Source: Bacteroidota bacterium (GTDB lineage: Bacteria; Bacteroidota; Bacteroidia; Chitinophagales; Chitinophagaceae). From it: 52,995 nt of DNA. Below the pieces are notes generated by a model. That model saw nothing but the letters and a program-made list of their open reading frames with translations, searched no databases and was not told where the DNA came from. The stretch covers positions 1-52,995 of the forward strand of contig JABDBX010000006.1 of NCBI GenBank assembly GCA_013288445.1. The letters run 5' to 3'. This document shows, in pieces, positions 40,069 through 49,582 of the stretch (position 1 is the first letter of the stretch; each line of letters opens with the position of its first letter). The position numbers and the translations under genes were made by a program.

Positions 40069-40827
40069 TTAACTAAACCGCCCGGTTATATAATTCTGTG
40101 TGCGTATGTCTGTCGGATTCGTAAACATCTGCTTTGTATTATCGTATTCCACCAACTCGCCCATATAGAAGAATGCCGTACGGTCGCTCACACGGGCAGC
40201 CTGCTGCATATTGTGGGTTACAATGATGAGCGTATAGTTTTTCTTCAGTTCATGAAACAGTTCCTCTACTGTAGAAGTAGAGATCGGATCTAATGCTGAT
40301 GTAGGCTCATCAAACAAAAGCACCTCGGGCTCCATAGCCACTGCGCGCGCAATGCATAAACGCTGCTGCTGCCCACCAGAAAGGAATGAGCCCTTCTTGG
40401 TAAGTGAGTCTTTTACTTCTTTCCACAAAGCCACCCTTGTAAGCGAATGCTCTACTATTTTATCTTTCTCTGCCTTTGGCAATTTTATGCCATTCAGCTT
40501 ATAACCTGCAATAACGTTGTCGTAAATGCTGAGGTTGGGGAAAGGATTAGGGCGCTGGAAAACCATGCCTATCTTGAGGCGAACGAAGATGGGGTGCATT
40601 TCCATAACGTCTTCGTTGTTCAGCATTATTTTGCCTTTTGCCGTAGCGCCGGGAATAAGCTCGTGCATACGGTTGATGCCGCGCAGAAAAGTAGTTTTAC
40701 CACATCCTGATGGGCCCATTACCGCGATCACGTTATTGCGCGGAATCTCTATGTTCACATTTTTCACAACGTGATTATCCCCGAAATAAGCGTTGTAATC
40801 AACTGACTTTACAATTGTACTTTCCAT
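40069..40827 (-). CDS. pstB: Phosphate ABC transporter ATP-binding protein PstB
   Basis: A 252-residue ATPase of the phosphate-specific transporter. Walker A is GPSGCGKT (38-45), the signature is LSGGQQQRLCIARA, and Walker B is EVLLFDEPTSALDP followed by the VTHNMQQAARVSDR switch region. The C-terminal end FTNPTDIRTQNYITGRFS is the PstB hallmark. Its start overlaps the end of pstA by 19 nt, a sign of translational coupling. It acts at the cytoplasmic face with PstA and PstC to import phosphate at low external levels. Confidence 0.97.
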   Translation of the reverse strand: MESTIVKSVDYNAYFGDNHVVKNVNIEIPRNNVIAVMGPSGCGKTTFLRGINRMHELIPGATAKGKIMLNNEDVMEMHPIFVRLKIGMVFQRPNPFPNLSIYDNVIAGYKLNGIKLPKAEKDKIVEHSLTRVALWKEVKDSLTKKGSFLSGGQQQRLCIARAVAMEPEVLLFDEPTSALDPISTSTVEELFHELKKNYTLIIVTHNMQQAARVSDRTAFFYMGELVEYDNTKQMFTNPTDIRTQNYITGRFS

Positions 40828-41651
40828 CTTCTAGTTATCAGCTTTGTGAGAATGTTCAATAGCAATACCCATATAAGCAGTATGCAAGATGCGCCCCAGG
40901 CGAGGTCCTGCCAATCTTTATAAGGCGTTATGGCATACTTAAAAATGAGGTGCGGAAGGGTTTCCATAGGCTTATTCATATTTGTAGAAAAAAACTGGTA
41001 ACCGAATGCTGTGAACAACAGGGGTGCGGTCTCCCCAGCTATTCTTGCTACAGAGAGCATAACGCCTGATAAGATGCCACTGATGCCACAAGGCACTATG
41101 ACCTTCAATATCACCCGGTGAAATGGCATACCCAGCGCAAAAGCAGCTTCGCGGAGCGTATCAGGGAGCATTTTCAAAGTTTCTTCGGTAGAGCGGATAA
41201 TGATAGGCAACATCATAATAGACAATGCAATACTACCAGACCAGGCAGAATATCCAAACGGTTTTACCAGCCATATATAAGCCACAATGCCTATCACTAT
41301 AGACGGTACACCCTGGAGAATATCAACTGATAACCGGCTCCAGTAAGCAAGACGGCTCTTTTTATTTTCACTTAAAAATATGCCACAAAGAATGCCTATA
41401 GGAATGGCTATTAACGATGCGAAAAATATCACAAGGATGCTGCCCATAAGTGCATGAGCAATACCGCCACCTATCTCGCCAACGGGCTTCTCCACATTAG
41501 TAAGGAAATTCCAATTTATTTTGGTGATCCCGGCCTTTATGATATACATCAAAATAGCTACTAACGGAATCACGCAGGATGTAGCAAGCACAATAGTAAG
41601 CGCCTGGAAGCCAGTGCTCTTACCGATCCTGTATTTTACATGATTGCTCAT
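40809..41651 (-). CDS. pstA: Phosphate ABC transporter permease PstA
   Basis: A 280-residue inner-membrane permease with six predicted helices and the EAA-type coupling loop DTLREAAFALGMPFHRVILK that docks onto PstB. The N-terminal segment (ALTIVLATSCVIPLVAILMYII) fits PstA. It starts 3 nt after the pstC stop and ends inside pstB, so the three genes are tightly coupled. Confidence 0.95.
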   Translation of the reverse strand: MSNHVKYRIGKSTGFQALTIVLATSCVIPLVAILMYIIKAGITKINWNFLTNVEKPVGEIGGGIAHALMGSILVIFFASLIAIPIGILCGIFLSENKKSRLAYWSRLSVDILQGVPSIVIGIVAYIWLVKPFGYSAWSGSIALSIMMLPIIIRSTEETLKMLPDTLREAAFALGMPFHRVILKVIVPCGISGILSGVMLSVARIAGETAPLLFTAFGYQFFSTNMNKPMETLPHLIFKYAITPYKDWQDLAWGASCILLIWVLLLNILTKLITRRWKVQL

Positions 41652-41654
41652 AAA

Positions 41655-42644
41655 TTATTCGTTTGTAAAACGGCTGATGACCTTTTTACCGATCATATTG
41701 ATAACTACAGTGACAAGGAACAACACAAGGCCCAATTCGATAAGCGCAGAGTTGTACACCATCTTATCGGCTTCGCCGAGTTCGTTGGCTATAACGCTGG
41801 CCATAGTGTTGCCGGTGGAAAAAATATTTTTCGGCATTAACGGTGTGTTACCTATTACCATTGTTACCGCCATTGTTTCGCCAAGAGCGCGACCAAGTGA
41901 TAAAAGAACACCGGCGAATAAACCAGAACGAGTGTAAGGAAGAATAACACTCCTGATAACTTCCCATCTTGTAGCGCCCAATGAATAAGCGGCTTCTTTA
42001 AGGTTGGAAGGAACCATTTGTATCATAGACCTGCCCAGCGAAGCTGCGTAGGGGATGACCATAACTGCAAGGATAAGCGAGGATGTGAAAATACCATACC
42101 CAATGGAAGGTATGCCTATAGATGCTTCCATGCTCCGCACGATAGGCACTAAGACCGCAAGGCCCCAGAAGCCGTATATAACGGAAGGGACGGCAGCAAT
42201 AAGCTCAACGGTGTTCTTCAGCAGATTTGCCAGCCAGCCTTTGGGATAATATTCACCAAGAAAAATAGCTACCGCAAAAGAAAAAGGAATGGAAAGAGCA
42301 AGCGCGAGGAAGGACGTAAGCAGCGTTCCCGCAAGGAATGGAAGCGCACCATATACGTCTCTGACAGGATCCCATGTCTGGCCCCACAAATAACCTATGC
42401 CTAACGCCTTTAATGAGGGAATGGACTGGACAATGAGTGTAAGCATTATCCCGACAACCAATACTACCATTGCCAGGCCGATGATCACCAAAGTACGCCT
42501 GAAAACATTCTCGGCACGGATCTGCCGGTGAGAACGTTTTACTCTCTTTATCCCCTTCACTATATCTCTTATTTTTTCAGAAGTAATTACCCGCAACGAT
42601 ATGTCGTTGCGGGTAATCAGTTCGTTTTCAACAGATGTTTCCAT
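41655..42644 (-). CDS. pstC: Phosphate ABC transporter permease PstC
   Basis: A 329-residue inner-membrane permease. The N-terminal cytoplasmic lead (about 65 residues, longer than in E. coli) precedes six helices. The coupling loop SNLKEAAYSLGATRWEVIRS and the conserved GRALGETMAVTMVIGN segment identify PstC. It starts 18 nt after pstS. The extended N-terminus may be a local insertion; its start at 42644 is the only good one close to the pstS stop. Confidence 0.95.
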   Translation of the reverse strand: METSVENELITRNDISLRVITSEKIRDIVKGIKRVKRSHRQIRAENVFRRTLVIIGLAMVVLVVGIMLTLIVQSIPSLKALGIGYLWGQTWDPVRDVYGALPFLAGTLLTSFLALALSIPFSFAVAIFLGEYYPKGWLANLLKNTVELIAAVPSVIYGFWGLAVLVPIVRSMEASIGIPSIGYGIFTSSLILAVMVIPYAASLGRSMIQMVPSNLKEAAYSLGATRWEVIRSVILPYTRSGLFAGVLLSLGRALGETMAVTMVIGNTPLMPKNIFSTGNTMASVIANELGEADKMVYNSALIELGLVLFLVTVVINMIGKKVISRFTNE

Positions 42645-42662
42645 TGGAAAAGTTGTTGCAGA

Positions 42663-43760
42663 TTATTGCAATACAGGCTTACCATCGTAGGTAGCTGTTT
42701 TAAGGATGGCATCACCTACGCTAACTGCTTTTTCAGACAATGGCGCATAGTTGAGTGCACTTGAAAATGCCTGGCCATCATGGATCATCCATTGGATCAG
42801 TTTCAGCATTTTTGACGCCTTGTCGGAGGTGCGGTTGTTATATTTCTGCTCCTGGTAAATGATCACCCAAGAAAGGCCAGATATAGGGTAACCATCCGCG
42901 GCATCGGTATTGGTAAGGGAAACCTTGCCATCGGCAGGTATATCAATATTTGCAGCAGCAGTAACGCTGGCAATACTAGGCGTAATGAAAGCGCCTGATT
43001 TATTAGCTACTTTAGCGAACGCCATGCCATTCTGAATTGCATAAGCCAACTCAATATAGCCTATAGCACCAGGGGTTTGCTTTATTGTACCAGCAACACC
43101 TTCATTGCCTTTGCCACCCAAGCCAACCGGCCAGCTAACAGAAGAACCTTTACCAACTTTTGTTTCCCAATCCTTGCTTACTTTCGTAAGGTAGGTGGTG
43201 AAGATGTTGGATGTACCGCTTGCGTCAGCGCGGTGAGCTATAACGATATCAATTGCGGGAAGTTTTGAACCCTTATTAATAGCCTGAATTTTCGGGTCAT
43301 TCCATTTCTTAATATCGCCGAGGAACATGCCTGCAAGCACTTCCGGTGTAAGCTTCAGCGTGTCCTTCATATCAGGAAGGTTGTAGCTAAGCACTACCGC
43401 GCCCGCAGTAACAGGGATATGAATAGCCGGGCCGGTCATTGCCTTAGCCTGGTCGTCGCTCAACGGAGCATCTGATGCGCCAAAGTCAACGGTCTTATCT
43501 GTAAGGCCCTTGATGCCGCCACCTGATCCTATAGACTGGTAGTTGATCTTTAAGCCATTGCTCTTATTATATTCAGAGAACATTTTTGAGAACAATGGAT
43601 TATCGAACGAGCTGCCTGCGCCCATAATAGAGTTGTCTTCGCCCGAGGCAGTGCTGTCGGCTTTCGACCCGCCTGAACCATTACAACTTGTAGTCATCAT
43701 GGCGCCGCCTGAAATTATTACGGCAAGGCATACCAGTACTAAACTTTTTAGCGTTTTCAT
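42663..43760 (-). CDS. pstS: Phosphate-binding periplasmic protein PstS
   Basis: A 365-residue lipoprotein (lipobox TTSC, Cys26) with the PstS binding-site motifs: GAGSSFDNPLFSKMF, IGSGGGIKGLTDKTVDFGASDAPL and SGTSNIFTTYL, whose Ser/Thr/Asp side chains grip phosphate. It delivers phosphate to PstC-PstA-PstB. It starts 38 nt after the porin gene and is the first gene of the transporter proper. Confidence 0.95.
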   Translation of the reverse strand: MKTLKSLVLVCLAVIISGGAMMTTSCNGSGGSKADSTASGEDNSIMGAGSSFDNPLFSKMFSEYNKSNGLKINYQSIGSGGGIKGLTDKTVDFGASDAPLSDDQAKAMTGPAIHIPVTAGAVVLSYNLPDMKDTLKLTPEVLAGMFLGDIKKWNDPKIQAINKGSKLPAIDIVIAHRADASGTSNIFTTYLTKVSKDWETKVGKGSSVSWPVGLGGKGNEGVAGTIKQTPGAIGYIELAYAIQNGMAFAKVANKSGAFITPSIASVTAAANIDIPADGKVSLTNTDAADGYPISGLSWVIIYQEQKYNNRTSDKASKMLKLIQWMIHDGQAFSSALNYAPLSEKAVSVGDAILKTATYDGKPVLQ

Positions 43761-43798
43761 ATCTTTAATTTTATGGTTAACTGATTGTAGCCTTTACC

Positions 43799-45139
43799 TT
43801 ATTTACCAAATATGAAATAGAAAGTAAGACGGTACACAACATCCGTACCATTGATACCTGATATACCCGCTGGGTTCATTGATGCATAAGTAGTACCGGC
43901 AGAGTTCTTACCTGTTGCGCTAACACCACTCTGGTAAGTATTTACCCATACGTTTGGCATAAAGTGTACATTCTTTATTGGTGTATAATCTATACCGAAT
44001 GTGCCGAACATTTCTTTGTTGCTTGGGTCGTATTGGGAAACACCAGCAGAATAAGTTTTAGTATTCTTGTCATTAACAATCGAGCTCAGGTTTCCGGTTG
44101 GGTCATAATTATCGAAACGGGCAAAGAAGCCTAACTTATCGGTAGAGATACGGCCTTTTACGAAAAATGATAAACCAGTTGCTTTTGTAGTGCGGTAGTA
44201 TGTGTTGCCATCTTTACCAACAACGGTAACGTCGCCCATCAATGTGTTCATGAAGCCTTCAAAGCCAACTGTGAATTTAGGAACGGTGTAAGCGATGAAC
44301 AACTTGGTCATGTTACGGTCGTTATACCTATGGCCATTAGGGCTTTCAACACCTGCTTTAGCGCCTGGAGCCCAAACACCCCAGTTAAGTTTTTCGTAAT
44401 CCTGGTACAGGTCAATGATCAGTTTCTTGTTCAGGAATTTGGCATAAACATCGCCGTAATACCATTTGTAAGGATCGTTTTCAGGCTTTGCACTCTGTCC
44501 GTTACCTACCATAAGGTCGTAACCGAAATTGCCTTTGCTATCGAACCAGCCTTGTAATGAAGCGCCCATATCGAATGAAGGGGTGCGACGGATATCAGTA
44601 ATGGTCCTTTCTATAGAGCGGTATCCCCATACTTCTTCCGAAGTCTGGGTGTTTCTTGCATTTTCTTTCAGCGCAGAACCCTGTGCAAATGCCGGAGTTG
44701 GCGCCTGGCCTACAACGAGGTCAGTTCCCTTCCATAAATTTTTCCAGCGGATATTTGCCAATTTCAGGTAAGGCGCAAATTTGTTGTTTGCCAGGATGTC
44801 GCCATTGCTTTGTCCTAATACGCCTGATGCAAAATCATCTTCAGCTGCTAAAAGTAACTCTGCAGAAAAATGCCTGCTGATGTCGTAGTTATAACCGAGA
44901 TAAACACGGCGGAACTGGAATTCATTGCTATTTACCGGTACTTTTGTGTATTGGTTTGAACCTCCGCGGCCTGCTTCGTCCGCTCCGCCTTTGTAAGCGT
45001 AATCGCCGAATGCATAACCCCATAATTTGCCACCTGGCTTAAATTCTGCGGTAGTGTCAGTAGATTGTGCCTTAGCAGCTCCTGCTAACGATAAAAGTAA
45101 AGAGCAATAAATGCTGGCTTTTGTAAATGTTTTTTTCAT
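43799..45139 (-). CDS. Porin, OprP/OprO-like, of the phosphate operon
   Basis: A 446-residue outer membrane protein with a signal peptide (residues 1-24, ending AKAQ). The barrel part has strand patterns of phosphate/polyphosphate-selective porins: the FQFRRVYLGYNYDISRHFSAELL segment near residue 75 and the aromatic C-terminal strand VVYRLTFYFIFGK. It heads the operon in front of pstS, so phosphate entry through the outer membrane is its likely job. Selectivity cannot be shown from sequence. An 11-bp repeat array lies just upstream and may bind PhoB. Confidence 0.85.
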   Translation of the reverse strand: MKKTFTKASIYCSLLLSLAGAAKAQSTDTTAEFKPGGKLWGYAFGDYAYKGGADEAGRGGSNQYTKVPVNSNEFQFRRVYLGYNYDISRHFSAELLLAAEDDFASGVLGQSNGDILANNKFAPYLKLANIRWKNLWKGTDLVVGQAPTPAFAQGSALKENARNTQTSEEVWGYRSIERTITDIRRTPSFDMGASLQGWFDSKGNFGYDLMVGNGQSAKPENDPYKWYYGDVYAKFLNKKLIIDLYQDYEKLNWGVWAPGAKAGVESPNGHRYNDRNMTKLFIAYTVPKFTVGFEGFMNTLMGDVTVVGKDGNTYYRTTKATGLSFFVKGRISTDKLGFFARFDNYDPTGNLSSIVNDKNTKTYSAGVSQYDPSNKEMFGTFGIDYTPIKNVHFMPNVWVNTYQSGVSATGKNSAGTTYASMNPAGISGINGTDVVYRLTFYFIFGK

Positions 45140-45180
45140 TGCGTGTGTGTTTTAATTGAGTGCAAAGAAAATATCCACTC

Positions 45181-45224
45181 ATTACGCCAATGTTACGCCA
45201 ATATTAATTTAATGTTAAGTCGTG
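45181..45224 (-). promoter_or_regulatory. Pho-box-like array of 11-bp direct repeats
   Basis: On the plus strand, four 11-mers in a row (ATTACGCCAAT, GTTACGCCAAT, ATTAATTTAAT, GTTAAGTCGTG) share RTTAnnnnAAT; the first three fit fully. The repeats lie 42-85 nt upstream of the porin start, where a PhoB dimer pair would cover the -33 position. No separate -33 TTG is present and the -7 site is a degenerate TTTCTTTG (about 45163-45170), as expected for an activator-dependent promoter. Confidence 0.6.
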
Positions 45225-45299
45225 ATACCTGGAATTTTAATGCGTCTCGAGTAGAGGCGGCAAAGAAGTATAACATTCTTTAATGGGTGTTGCTGCACA

Positions 45300-45330
45300 A
45301 TTTCGGTAAATGGTTATTTGATTATATTTG
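45300..45330 (+). promoter_or_regulatory. Candidate promoter of the Rpn-type gene (TTTC-N19-TATATTTG)
   Basis: TATATTTG at 45323-45330 is a perfect -7 match; TTTC at 45300-45303 is a fair -33 at 19 nt. The start codon at 45353 is 22 nt downstream. The alternative ATG at 45287 lies upstream of this promoter. Confidence 0.5.
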
Positions 45331-45352
45331 CTTTTTAGAAAAATTCTTGAAA

Positions 45353-46198
45353 ATGAAAAATCTTATCCGGTTCGACTGGGCTATAAAAAGGCTACTAAGA
45401 AATAAAGCCAATTTTGGTATCCTGGAAGGATTTTTGAGCGAGTTGCTGGAGGATGATATTAAGATAGAAAACATATTGGAAGGTGAAAGCAATAAAGAAA
45501 CGGCAGATAATAAATTCAACCGGGTTGACCTTTTGGTAAAAAATTCTCAAGGTGAGTTAGTAATCATAGAAATACAGAATGATTACCAGCCTGATTATCT
45601 ATTAAGAATGCTATTCGGCACATCGAAACTCATTGTGGATAACATGGACGAAGGAATGCCATATAGCAATGTAAAGAAAGTGATATCCATTCATATTGTA
45701 TATTTCGATTTGGGCGTGGGTACTGACTACATATATTATGGCTCGACCACCTTCTGGGGTAAGCGAAAAAAGGACATGTTGCAGTTATCAAAACAAGAGC
45801 AAGAAATTTTCCAGACAGATCTTGTGTCTAAAGTTTACCCCCAATATTATATCATTAAAGTCAATGATTTTGACAATATTGCAAAGGATACCCTTGACGA
45901 ATGGATAAGTTTTTTGAAGACCCAGGAAATACAGGAAGGCACTAAGGCAAAAGGGCTTAAAGAAGCGAAAGAAAAGCTGAACTACCTTCAACTGACCGAA
46001 CCGGAAAGGAAAGATTACCACCGTTATATTGAAAACTGGCGGGATAGTGAAGGTATTATTGTGGGCAACTATAATAAAGGAAAATTTGAAGGAAAATTTG
46101 AAATTGCCGAAAGCTGCATTCGGCAAGGTATGAGTATAGCTGAAACGGTTAAAATAACAGGCCTTTCTGAAAATGTAGTAAAGAGTATTACTGTGTAA
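45353..46198 (+). CDS. Rpn family recombination-promoting nuclease/putative transposase
   Basis: A 281-residue protein of the PD-(D/E)XK nuclease family that includes Rpn (YhgA-like) proteins. The N-terminal segment MKNLIRFDWAIKRLLRNKANF is the family beginning. The catalytic core is the NRVDLLV strand (Asp) followed by ELVIIEIQND (Glu-x-Gln in the metal site). Rpn proteins are DNA endonucleases that promote RecA-independent recombination and some act in defence. The start is set at 45353, not 45287, because a -7 promoter lies between them. The C-terminal part contains a lysine-rich helix and a Gly-rich NYNKGKFEGKFEIAESCIRQ segment. The A+T content is higher than in neighbours. Confidence 0.85.
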   Translation: MKNLIRFDWAIKRLLRNKANFGILEGFLSELLEDDIKIENILEGESNKETADNKFNRVDLLVKNSQGELVIIEIQNDYQPDYLLRMLFGTSKLIVDNMDEGMPYSNVKKVISIHIVYFDLGVGTDYIYYGSTTFWGKRKKDMLQLSKQEQEIFQTDLVSKVYPQYYIIKVNDFDNIAKDTLDEWISFLKTQEIQEGTKAKGLKEAKEKLNYLQLTEPERKDYHRYIENWRDSEGIIVGNYNKGKFEGKFEIAESCIRQGMSIAETVKITGLSENVVKSITV

Positions 46199-46285
46199 TT
46201 GTAAGGAATAGGCACAAGGAGTTTATACTCTCATAGCCTTGCCGACAATCATTTCGTAACTTTATCTGCTACAATAACTTGCCCC

Positions 46286-49200
46286 ATGCTCCCCAAAGAG
46301 GACCTTTTCCTGGAACGATATAACAAACTGAACGACAGGCAGCGGGAAGCCGTGGACCATATTTACGGGCCGGTGATGGTTATTGCAGGGCCGGGCACCG
46401 GGAAAACGGAGGTGCTGTCTATGCGCATAGCCAACCTGATGCGCAGCGAGGCACAGGTGCAGCCCCACGAAATACTATGCCTAACCTATACCGAAGAGGC
46501 CACAAACGCCATGCGGCGGCGCTTAGTGCAGATAATAGGGCCGGCAGCCCACAAGGTAAACATCCACACCTTTCATGCATTTTGTAATAACGTTATCCAG
46601 AACAACAGCGAATATTTCAGCCTGCGCAGCCTGCAACCCATCACCGACCTGGAGCGCACAGAGATGCTCTATAAAATGCTGGAAGACCTGCCGCAGGGGC
46701 ATTTGCTGCGCAAATTAAGCGGCAACATTTATTCTGATACGGGTAAACTAAGCAGGCTCTTTGATGCGATGAAGCGCGAGTACCTGGCCCCCGAGCTAAT
46801 TTCGGAAGCTATAGACAACTATATAAGCAGCCTGCCAGAACGCGAGGAATATATATATAAGAGAGCAGGGAAGGGATACCAAAAAGGCGATGTGAAACAG
46901 GCGCTGGTAAATGAAGAGGTAAGGAAAATGGAAAGCACCCGCTCTGCCGCCCTACTGTATGCCGCCTATGGGACCATGATGAAGGAAGCAGGCCGGTACG
47001 ACTTCAACGATATGATCATGTGGGTGCTTGATGCTTTTAAAGAACACCCTGCCCTGCTGCAAAGCTACCAGGAGCGCTACCAGTTCATACTCGTTGATGA
47101 GTTCCAGGATACCAATGGCTCACAGAATGAACTGCTTAATGGCCTCGCTGCCTACTGGGAAGACCCGAACATTTTTGTAGTGGGCGATGACGACCAGGGC
47201 GTGTATGAATTCCAGGGAGCGCGCATCCGCAATATTGTTGATTTTTATGAGCGGTATAAAGAGTCGATAAAGATAATAGTGCTGCCGCACAATTACCGGT
47301 CTTCGCAGCATATACTTGATAAGGCGATGGCATCTATACAAAACAATGAGCAGCGCCTCATAAACCAACTACGCGAGCTGCGGCTGGATAAACAGATAGT
47401 AGCCTCCGCCGACCGGTTTTTGAATGGTGAAAACACGGTAAAGCCGGTTGTAGCGGTATATAATAATATACTACAGGAGGAAGCGGACATAGTAATGCAG
47501 GTGGAAAAGCTGCAACAATCGGGGGTGGCGCTTAACAATATAGCCATACTCTATGCGCAGCACAAACAGGCCGCAAACATCATAGCTATGATGGAACGGA
47601 AGGGCATACCATACAATGTAAAAAAGCCGACGAACATTCTTAAAGAGCCGCTGATAGAGCAACTGCTGAATGTGCTGGCTTACCTTGACGAAGAACGAAA
47701 GAAAACATTTGACGGGGAGGAACTTTTGTTTGAGCTCATGCACGCGCCATATTTCGGGATAGCTCCTACAGATATTGCGCAGCTTGCGCTATACCTGCAA
47801 CACAGCCGGAAAGACAAGGGGCCCATACGCTGGCGGCTGCTGTTATCGAATGTGCTATTGCTGGAATCATTGGGGTTGCCGTCTGCCAAGGCTATGGCCC
47901 GGCTGGGCAAGTGCCTTGATAACTGGGAACAACAACAACTATCGCTACCACTGCCCCTGCTACTGGAGAAAATAATGCACGAAGGCGGCATAGTAGCCCA
48001 CCTGGTGCGCAGCGCCAACCATGTGTGGAATATACAGGCGCTGAATACATTCTTTGAATTTGTGAAGGACGCCTATGGCCGGAATGCCAAATTAAAACCG
48101 GCCGGGCTGTTGCAGATGATTGCCCGGATGAACGATGAGAACATTGAGCTACCAGTGCAGCGGGTGATACAAAACGACCTTGGGGTTCATTTCTTTACCG
48201 CCCATAGCGCTAAGGGAAATGAATTTGAACATGTGTTCCTTATTGGCTGTACCAAGAATTTCTGGGAAGATAAAAGAGGCGGCAATAATGAGTACCGGAT
48301 GCCTGATACTATTACCGCTACGGAAGAAAATGCACAAAAAACGAATAAGGTAGAAGTAGCGCGCCGCTTGTTTTATGTGGCTATCACAAGGGCTAAAAAG
48401 TACCTGCACATTTCCTTTGCTATTAGTGATAACCTGGGCAAGCCGCTGGAAACATCTGTATTCGTGGACGAAATATGCGCGCCAGGCGACCGAACGACAA
48501 GAACAGTACCCTCGGCCGAACTGGTGCGGTTTATGGAGCTGGCCATACAACCAGTACCTGAGGTACGGATAAAAACCGCCAATGCGCAATGGATAGAGCG
48601 GGAACTGCAGCAGTTTATAGTAAGCGCCACATCACTCTCTAAATTCCTACATTGCCCGCTTGCGTTCTATTATGAAAACATCCTTAAAGTGCCCTTCCAG
48701 AAAAATGATGCACTTGCCTTTGGTAGTGCCGTGCATACTGCGCTGGAACGCTTGTTTGTGGATATGAAGCTGAAACATGGCGTGTTTCCCGATAAAGATC
48801 ATGTGCTTGGGGTATTCAGGTCGGCATTGTTTTCGGAAGTTTCGTGCTTCACACCTGTGCAGCTGGACCGCCGCTTAGAGCAGGGCGCAACGCTGCTGTC
48901 GGAGTACTACGATCACTACGTCACTACCTTTCATAAGGATGTGGAAATAGAGTTCAAAGTGCCCCGCTACCTGCTCGATGGCATACCCGTTACGGGCAAA
49001 ATAGATAAGATAGAACTGAATGGCGATAGCTGCAAAGTAGTTGATTATAAAACGGGTGATCCCGATAAATCAGCAACGCCAATGACCGCTCCGCCCAATG
49101 AAAAAGACCCGCTTGGCGGCGACTACTGGCGGCAAATGGTCTTCTACAAGCTACTGCTTGAAAACTATGAGGAGCGACCGCGAAAGGTTACCCTTGGCAT

Positions 49201-49435
49201 GTTTGACTATATACAAAAAAGTAAGACAGGCGAATACAAACAGGTGGTAGTGCCTGTATTTGCCCAGGACGAGCAAATAGTACGCGGGCAAATAAAAGAT
49301 GTTTACACCCGCATAATGAACCATGAGTTCGACCGGGGTTGTGGCGAGGAAACCTGCCATTGGTGCAACTTCGCAAAGCGATATGAACTGATACGCCCTG
49401 CGAAGGATGAAACGGTGGAGATAGACGACATTTAG
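46286..49435 (+). CDS. UvrD/Rep-type helicase fused to a RecB-type PD-(D/E)XK nuclease
   Basis: A 1049-residue SF1A helicase-nuclease. Motif I is GPGTGKT (35-41), motif II DEFQDT (271-276), motif IV GDDDQGVYEFQGAR, motif V GVHFFTAHSAKGNEFEHVF, motif VI VAITRAKKYL (about 698-707). The C-terminal part is a RecB-family nuclease: FGSAVH with H817, then D907 (GKIDKIE), D920 and K922 (VVDYKTG). Cys790 (FLHCPLAFYYE) and Cys1019, Cys1024 and Cys1027 (CGEETCHWC) suggest an iron-sulphur cluster of the AddB/Dna2 kind, although the spacing (x4, x2) differs. The single-chain order is like AddA-type enzymes. It is a likely DNA end-processing or repair enzyme; a role in defence is possible. Confidence 0.9.
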   Translation: MLPKEDLFLERYNKLNDRQREAVDHIYGPVMVIAGPGTGKTEVLSMRIANLMRSEAQVQPHEILCLTYTEEATNAMRRRLVQIIGPAAHKVNIHTFHAFCNNVIQNNSEYFSLRSLQPITDLERTEMLYKMLEDLPQGHLLRKLSGNIYSDTGKLSRLFDAMKREYLAPELISEAIDNYISSLPEREEYIYKRAGKGYQKGDVKQALVNEEVRKMESTRSAALLYAAYGTMMKEAGRYDFNDMIMWVLDAFKEHPALLQSYQERYQFILVDEFQDTNGSQNELLNGLAAYWEDPNIFVVGDDDQGVYEFQGARIRNIVDFYERYKESIKIIVLPHNYRSSQHILDKAMASIQNNEQRLINQLRELRLDKQIVASADRFLNGENTVKPVVAVYNNILQEEADIVMQVEKLQQSGVALNNIAILYAQHKQAANIIAMMERKGIPYNVKKPTNILKEPLIEQLLNVLAYLDEERKKTFDGEELLFELMHAPYFGIAPTDIAQLALYLQHSRKDKGPIRWRLLLSNVLLLESLGLPSAKAMARLGKCLDNWEQQQLSLPLPLLLEKIMHEGGIVAHLVRSANHVWNIQALNTFFEFVKDAYGRNAKLKPAGLLQMIARMNDENIELPVQRVIQNDLGVHFFTAHSAKGNEFEHVFLIGCTKNFWEDKRGGNNEYRMPDTITATEENAQKTNKVEVARRLFYVAITRAKKYLHISFAISDNLGKPLETSVFVDEICAPGDRTTRTVPSAELVRFMELAIQPVPEVRIKTANAQWIERELQQFIVSATSLSKFLHCPLAFYYENILKVPFQKNDALAFGSAVHTALERLFVDMKLKHGVFPDKDHVLGVFRSALFSEVSCFTPVQLDRRLEQGATLLSEYYDHYVTTFHKDVEIEFKVPRYLLDGIPVTGKIDKIELNGDSCKVVDYKTGDPDKSATPMTAPPNEKDPLGGDYWRQMVFYKLLLENYEERPRKVTLGMFDYIQKSKTGEYKQVVVPVFAQDEQIVRGQIKDVYTRIMNHEFDRGCGEETCHWCNFAKRYELIRPAKDETVEIDDI

Positions 49436-49582
49436 TTGTTGGCATAAGGAACGAATATTGCTAGTATTTGCTAACGAGTTATACAACTGCAATCATTAGA
49501 TATAATTATATTTTTCCGTGTAAGTTATTAATTACCAGCAATAATTTTGGTTATTTGGAATCAGTTCCTTAATTTCGTGTTA

